This document shows positions 59,042 to 64,000 of a stretch of 64,000 nt of DNA, in pieces; within the stretch, counting starts at the first letter, position 1; every line of letters begins with the position of its first letter. This DNA is from Populus alba. Taxonomy: Eukaryota; Streptophyta; Magnoliopsida; Malpighiales; Salicaceae. The translations under genes were made by a program, and so were the position numbers. The stretch covers positions 35,106,758-35,170,757 of the forward strand of contig NC_133284.1 in the NCBI RefSeq assembly GCF_005239225.2, read 5' to 3'. A model generated the notes under the pieces. The model saw only the letters and a list, made by a program, of their open reading frames with translations, was not told the origin of the DNA and made no database searches.

Positions 59042-60776
59042 TGTCGCACGTCACCAGCGTAACATCTGTTGGTGATTTTTAGTTTGTTTGCTTAATTCGT
59101 TGAGAGTCGCCGCCTAGTATTTAATTGAGGGTTACTAGGAAACCTGAATGTACTGGTCTTGTCAGAGATTCACGGGTAAGGGACTAATTGTGGTTAGAGA
59201 AGGTATTAGCACCCCTAACGCACCCTACCTTAGGTAAGCTGCTTCGTGGCTTTGATGTGTTAAAAAAGTTTAAATTTTTTTTTCATCAGATATTAGAAAT
59301 ACAACTTATATGTAAGTTCATAATTCTTGACCGTGAACAAATCAAAATATTAAATTTTTCTTTATTCTTTGCAATTTTATCATAAAAAACATTCCTAAAA
59401 TGAAAATACAATCATACATTTACTTTTACTATATTTTTACACATACAACCAATGTTCTAAAATAACAAAAATTCAAAATAAATTAAATTCATTTCAACAA
59501 AATTACAAAATAAACCCCAAAAAATACTAAGCCTTCTGGAATCTGCAGGAACAATGTTAAGGAAGGTTTTTGGACGCGGGAACAGTGGTGGTGCGTCTTT
59601 TCCACGTGTCGCTGCCACTAATAGGGCGTGGGTTTACATGCCGCTATAAAAAATCCAGGAAAACAGGTGGGTCTTGCTCAGCTTCTTCTCCTCTTCCCTT
59701 CCTTGCTGGCGGTGAGAATCCCCTTCACCTATAAAAAGGAGACAAACACATAAACAATATTTGATTTTATTTCTTTCTTTTTTAGATCTGTTTCGGTCTT
59801 TTTTTGGATCTGTTTCCCCGCAAATCCTTCTTTGGTTTCTGTTTTCTCCTTTACTTTGGGTAGTTGTCAGCAAAAACAAGGCATGAGATCTGGTTGCGGG
59901 TCTGCAGACAGTGTTGTAATGTCTGCTACAGCAGAAAGCTGGTCGGTGAGGGTTGAGTCTCTATTAACAAAGACGGGAGTGGAAAAAAGAGTATAGGAGG
60001 AAGGAGCGACGGTCTGGGTCTGTGGGGGATCATGATGCTGACGGTGGAGACCGGCTGAGAGGAGAAGGACGATGGAGATGGAAAAGGGAGGTTGGTTTGT
60101 CTGGGTGAAGGGAGGACCTATTGGCTGAGAATGAAAAGAAATTGGGAAACAATGGAGGTCCGTCGGTGGTTGAAGAGAGTGAGGGGTTCTCTAGTTTTGG
60201 CCAAAAGAGAGGAGAATGGCTCTGTGTGGCTTTCAGTTCTGGATGATAAAATGGCGATGGGGAGGAGAGATGGTCGAGGGAGAGGAAGAAGGAAAAAAAT
60301 CAAAAGGGGGGCGGCAGCTACTTCAGGTGAGGGAGAAGAAAGAGTTAAGCTTTTTAGGGTTTTTTTTTTATTGTTGCCTCCCCCTGAAATGTTTAAATTC
60401 CCCCCTCCCGTCCCTTTTGTTTTGAGTTGTGGACTTATATTTATAGTAAAATGTTGTTTCGGCCTCAAAATTGGTCCCTCAACTTTCTTTTTTTTTTTTG
60501 TAAATTTTGATTTTTCTTGTCTTTTCTTTTTAAAAATGAGCAATATCAACTTCGACTCAATGAGAAAATCAAGGATTTTAAAAATGACGCGAGAAAAGTC
60601 GAACACATTCAAAAAACCTTTGAAAAATTAAATTATTTTGAGACGATGCTGAAAATGCTAAAAATGGTACAAATATATTTAAAAAAACATATTTTTTGGA
60701 TTTTCGTTGTTTTTCACTATTTTTGGATTTTTCAAAAAAATTATCAAAAAGATGAGTCAAAAATTCAGTAGCAATA
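59042..60776 (-). mobile_element. Solo LTR (family A relative, copy 3)
   Basis: A perfect 5 bp target duplication AACTA (59037-59041 and 60777-60781) flanks it. On the plus strand it starts TGTCGCACG, the complement of the family end CGTGCGACA. The adjacent GAGTCGCCGCCTAGTATTT and GGGTTACTAGGAAACC are the complement of the 3' regions of copies 1 and 2. The other end, GTCAAAAATTCAGTAGCAATA, matches the family start TGTCATAACCCAATTTTTGAC in reverse. A minus-strand TATA (CTATAAATATAAG) lies near 60434-60446. Open frames at 60092-60631 and 60118-60612 are LTR leader sequence, not genes. Confidence 0.85.
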
Positions 60777-60885
60777 AACTACAAAAGCATTAAGGTGGCT
60801 TATTCTAGACTAAAAAAACCAAATATATGGTCTTTCCCTCAAACTGAGATCTCAGGAGAAAGCATTTGAGGCCTCATACAACAAG

Positions 60886-61242
60886 ATGATTCCCCTGAAA
60901 AAAGAGCTCCTTCAAGCTAGGGACTCCCAAGTTAATATGCAAACTGAGATTGCTGCCACACAAGCTAAGTTATTTGTACCAAGAAAGAGAACCAGCATCT
61001 TTAGGCAAAACTTGAGTTTTAAAGGGATTCCCCCTAGTGAAGTGGAGTCTTTGAGAGATTCCCCTAAGAAATTTCAGAAGCTTTTTAAGGGCTCGACAGC
61101 TTTGACTGAGACGATGGGAGATAAGATATTCTTGGTCATATCTAACCTATATTTCCTCAACCTCTCCAAAGGGATGCAGGTGGATTTTAGTGCAACCTTC
61201 CATCTAGTCTTAGTCTCAGACTTTTCAGACGTCTTCCAGTGA
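60886..61242 (+). pseudogene. Coiled-coil C-terminal part of the retroelement ORF
   Basis: Open for 118 aa (LKKELLQARDSQVNMQTEIA..., GIPPSEVESLRDSPKKFQKL). The upstream portion (about 60840-60885) is also open, so it looks like the end of a gag-like protein cut by the solo LTR at 59042-60776. No known domain beyond helical, Lys/Glu-rich sequence. Confidence 0.5.
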
Positions 61243-61427
61243 GGGCTACTTCAGCTCAACAGAGGAAGTAAATGACTAAGAAGCCTAGGCTAGATCTTTA
61301 GACCCCCTATATATGTGTGTGTATTCTCGTTTTGTATTTATTGTATTTTTCTATTACAACTTTTTGTTCTTTTGTTAATTTGCACAAGTTTTAGTCTACA
61401 TATAAAGTTCTTATTTAGATCTAATTA

Positions 61428-61612
61428 CAACACTTAACAAAGCTTTTTTGGATCTATTATCCATACTTAATAAAGCATTTATAGGTTCAACGCCTATACT
61501 TAATGAAGCGTTTCTAGGTCTAACTCTTATACTTAATGAGATATTTCTAGATTCATTGTCCATATTTAATAAAGCATTTCTGGGTCAAATGCCCATACTT
61601 AATAAAACATTT
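61428..61612 (+). repeat. 33 bp tandem repeat (about 5.6 copies)
   Basis: Units of 33 bp such as ATACTTAATRAAGCATTTCT plus 13 nt follow each other. Because 33 is divisible by three, they encode an 11-residue repeat (ILNKAFIGSTP, ILNEAFLGLTL, ILNEIFLDSLS, IFNKAFLGQMP, ILNKTFLV) in one frame from 61448. This lies in the 3' untranslated part of the retroelement. Confidence 0.9.
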
Positions 61613-61849
61613 TTAGTTACAGGCGATACATGATCTAACCTTAGTTGGATTCATGAGGGCTCTATCTTTTTTGTAATATTGAGAGATGTCATTTAGTTTA
61701 GGTGTATTTATTCTGGAACATTAAGAAGCCTCTTAGTAGGGAGTGGTGCCAAATGGTTTTAATTTTGGTCTACGTAAGGCCTCATGGGCATTGTTCCCAT
61801 AAGAACAAAAAACTATTCAACTGGGCAGAGTCCATTATGTCTTTAAAGG

Positions 61850-62110
61850 AGGGTGTGATTTCCTTATGGAGAACATATCAATCTCTTCCAAGGTAAATTG
61901 TTCTATAGCACTAAGAGGAGTAAATTCATCTCATTTTTGGAAGATTTGAAGGGGAAAGCTTATCAATCCCTGATGTTGATGCAACATCCATCCTATCCTT
62001 AGAAAAAGGTGTGATCGCACTAGAAAAAACATGTCAATCCCTTTTAAGGTAAATTATATCATAACACTAGATAGATGTTTGTTACTTCAAAAATAAATTG
62101 TGTCATCCCA
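61850..62110 (+). repeat. Two-copy ~140 bp tandem duplication
   Basis: GTGTGATTTCCTTATGG ... CATATCAATC and AAGGTAAATTGTTCTATA recur as GTGTGATCGCACTAG ... CATGTCAATC and AAGGTAAATTATATCATA. Part of the retroelement internal region. Confidence 0.7.
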
Positions 62111-62429
62111 GTTTTGGAATATTTGAGACCTAGAGAGTAGTAACAAAAGGAATTCATATACAAGAAGCTTATATTTTTAGTCATTGACCATAATACATTT
62201 TTTATCCCATTTTAAGGCCCTAAATAGGAGAAGGAATTGCGTTTCTCCGATGAAGATTTTTTAGTCAAAAGGAATCTTCTTTAATAAACATGGGTCCTTT
62301 AATTATTATAAAAATATGACTGGAGAAAAGAGAATGTAACCTCTTTACTTATGGATCATCTACCTATGAGGTCTACAAGCTTGGTAGGAGTCATTGGTTA
62401 CCAATAGCTTCTGAAGTTGTATGGATTAA

Positions 62430-62640
62430 ACCAACACTTTGTTGGTAGCCATTGAAGGCTTTCTAAAACCTCAAAATTCCAATTCTGATAGTAATTAAGG
62501 ATGATAATGGAATTGAAGCTACCAGTTTGCAATAACTCTTCAAGGTACATGGTTTTAAATGACATCTTGTTGGTACCTAATGACAATCTTTCAAAACTTC
62601 ATGGCTCCTAATCTAATAGTAATTAGAAATGATAATGGCC
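62430..62640 (+). repeat. Two-copy ~120 bp tandem duplication
   Basis: TTGTTGGTAGCCATTGAAGG ... ATAGTAATTAAGGATGATAA recurs as TTGTTGGTACCTAATGACAA ... ATAGTAATTAGAAATGATAA, directly before the right LTR. Confidence 0.75.
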
Positions 62641-62699
62641 TAGCTCCTAAAAAAGCGATCGATGATTTTTTTATATAATTTTCTTACAGACAACACCAA

Positions 62700-63434
62700 T
62701 GATGAGGTCCTATTTTATCTCATAGGGTTAAAGGTCGAGCTTGTGCCTAGGATAAAGTCATTAATCTCCTAGTTCTAGCAATTTGACCTACCTCTCCATG
62801 GTGAAAGTACAGATAAATCATCATCATTACCTATAAAAGGTCATCTTTTATCTATTTGGGGTATCTTTAATGATTAAATTAGAATCAGTTCGGGAAAAAT
62901 CAATTATACCTTTAAGTAAAAGTTTTTCTATTATGATGTAATTGTCATTGTTAAAGCAGAGAGAAAATTTTGAACCTAACACTATCATATTTATTTCCTC
63001 ATTTTATATCCCCAAGATACTTCTCTTACTTGTAAGGAAAATGTTGGTATGTCCTATCAGGATAAAAAATCCCTGATCTATGATTCCATCATTATAAAAT
63101 ATCTTTGATTCATCAGGCAATGTTGGGGCTCAACACTTGGCTAAGCCTAGAAATGATGGGTCTAGCAACTCATCAGACCCATAAATGTTTAGCCTTAGTG
63201 ATTAGTTGAGCTTAGGAATGATAGGTCTAGCAGCTCACCAGACTCACTAGTGACTAGGCCCAACACTTGGCTGAGCCAATAAATAATGGGTCTGACAACT
63301 CGTCAAACTCATAAGCGTTTGGACTCGGTGCTTGGCTAAGTCCAAGGATGATGAGTCTTAATCTTTTCATGGTCAACCCTTTAGAGAGCAGTTTCAAACA
63401 AACAAACAGAAAAAAAATAATAAATATTGATCCA
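62700..63434 (+). repeat. Right LTR of the large element
   Basis: Uninterrupted, about 735 bp. It carries four of the ~62 bp GGCTNAGYNCTTGGCT / ATGGGTCT units (63125-63360), where the left LTR has three. Confidence 0.7.
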
Positions 63435-64000
63435 TCAGATGTTAAATTAGTTTCTTTGATTTATTGAGGTTTTCAAGCTAGTAATTTGATTATGTTAACA
63501 TGGTGGTGAGTTAGTAAACTTCATAAAAGACTTAGATACAAAGGAAGTTACCTAGATATAGCTAGCAAAATTATTTTAAAAAAGCATGTTGTTATCAGGC
63601 CCGCTGACTATACCTTATTGCCTCACATGTTCAGTAAACAAGAAGTTACAAAAGTTGTAATGAACAAGTAGGCATAAAGGAATACATAATTATTAAACTC
63701 GACCAGTAGATTGACTCGATAAATTTGTGATTTGAGACTTAACTTCAACTAGGTTTTAACATTGACAAGGACAAACATAGGTAACTGAATAGGTTCACCT
63801 TGTGATTCAATTAACCCAGCCAAACCATGTCCACACCAAATCCAAAGATGTTTTTTTAAAAAAAGATAGAAATGACATATTTTGATATAAAAAAAATATT
63901 GATATGAGCTAATCTAGTAATCTAATAACTTAAATTCTTTATTAAGTTAGATTTCGAGTCAGGTCTAACAACTATAGAGGATTGAATAAATGTGTAGATT
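63435..64000. other. Right edge, no gene seen
   Basis: AT-rich sequence beyond the LTR element with no recognisable coding or repeat structure. Confidence 0.4.

Larger units (their letters stand above)
53156..63434 (+). mobile_element. Large LTR retrotransposon-like element (LARD-like) with nested insertions
   Basis: Long direct repeats flank an internal domain: left 53156-53455 continued at 55914-56679, right 62700-63434. Shared blocks include ATAAARTCATTAAT, AATTAAATTAGAAT, AAAATCAAYTAT, the ~62 bp minisatellite with CTTGGCTGAGCCC, and the end AGCAGTTTCAAAC ... TTGATCCA. The left LTR is split by a Helitron-like element and another ~380 bp insert; the internal domain is split by a solo LTR. 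The internal sequence carries plus-strand coding remnants but no RT or integrase I can see. I found no matching target duplication or clear PBS, so the outer ends are uncertain by some bases. Confidence 0.7.

Noticed and set aside
60092..60631. 179-aa plus-strand and 164-aa minus-strand frames
   Set aside because: Both lie within the solo LTR at 59042-60776, are Lys/Arg or Ser/Pro-rich low complexity, and are opposite each other.
53156..63434. Calling the large element an autonomous gypsy retrotransposon
   Set aside because: No reverse transcriptase, RNase H or integrase motif was found on either strand of the internal domain.

Overview
This is a plant nuclear window. Genes are split by short GT-AG introns, it carries an intron-containing elongator tRNA-Met gene, and plant-only families are present: UDP-glycosyltransferase with a PSPG box, CC-NBS-LRR, serine carboxypeptidase-like, and MBD with zinc fingers. 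The intergenic DNA is AT-rich and full of nested Ty1/copia, gypsy-type LTR, CACTA, SINE and Helitron-like sequence. The overall look suggests a woody eudicot, possibly Populus or another Salicaceae. That is an inference from gene and repeat style; I could not run a search.

Layout. 1-5.5 kb: decayed copia element(s) on the minus strand, broken by a 1.8 kb solo LTR. 5.95-8.97 kb: a 14-exon serine carboxypeptidase-like gene (+) whose catalytic Ser is Thr. 9.6 kb: tRNA-Met(CAT). 11.7 kb: a possible SAUR-like remnant. 13.2-17.3 kb: a four-exon MBD / C2H2 zinc-finger protein (+). 18-22.7 kb: AT-rich DNA with microsatellites and a 90-nt near-perfect palindrome. 22.7-24.2 kb: a two-exon UGT85-type glycosyltransferase (-), followed at 25.7-29.2 kb by a second copy of the locus that has lost nearly all its coding sequence and holds a 1.5 kb CACTA transposon. 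29.2-34.5 kb: a tandem repeat domain containing a SINE and a second solo LTR. 37.8-40.0 kb: a two-exon plant gene of unknown function (-). 40.5-43.4 kb: a small copia element with short LTRs and a gag-RT deletion fusion (-). 45.0-46.4 kb: a four-exon alpha/beta hydrolase (-) with one GC-AG intron. 48.6-49.3 kb: an F-box/LRR gene remnant (+). 50.2-52.8 kb: an intact single-exon CC-NBS-LRR resistance-type gene (-). 53.2-63.4 kb: a ~10 kb LTR retrotransposon-like element that holds a Helitron-like element in its left LTR and a third solo LTR in its internal domain.

The genes do not form an operon or an obvious pathway cluster; each has its own promoter and neighbours of different function. I rebuilt the exon structure of five multi-exon genes by hand. 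In every case the summed exon length is a multiple of three and the reading frame stays open. I did not find a new multi-gene system. The most interesting items are the Ser-to-Thr carboxypeptidase-like gene, the nested retroelement/Helitron structure at 53-63 kb, the CACTA element with its empty-site duplicate, and the 160 bp duplication flanking a solo LTR.
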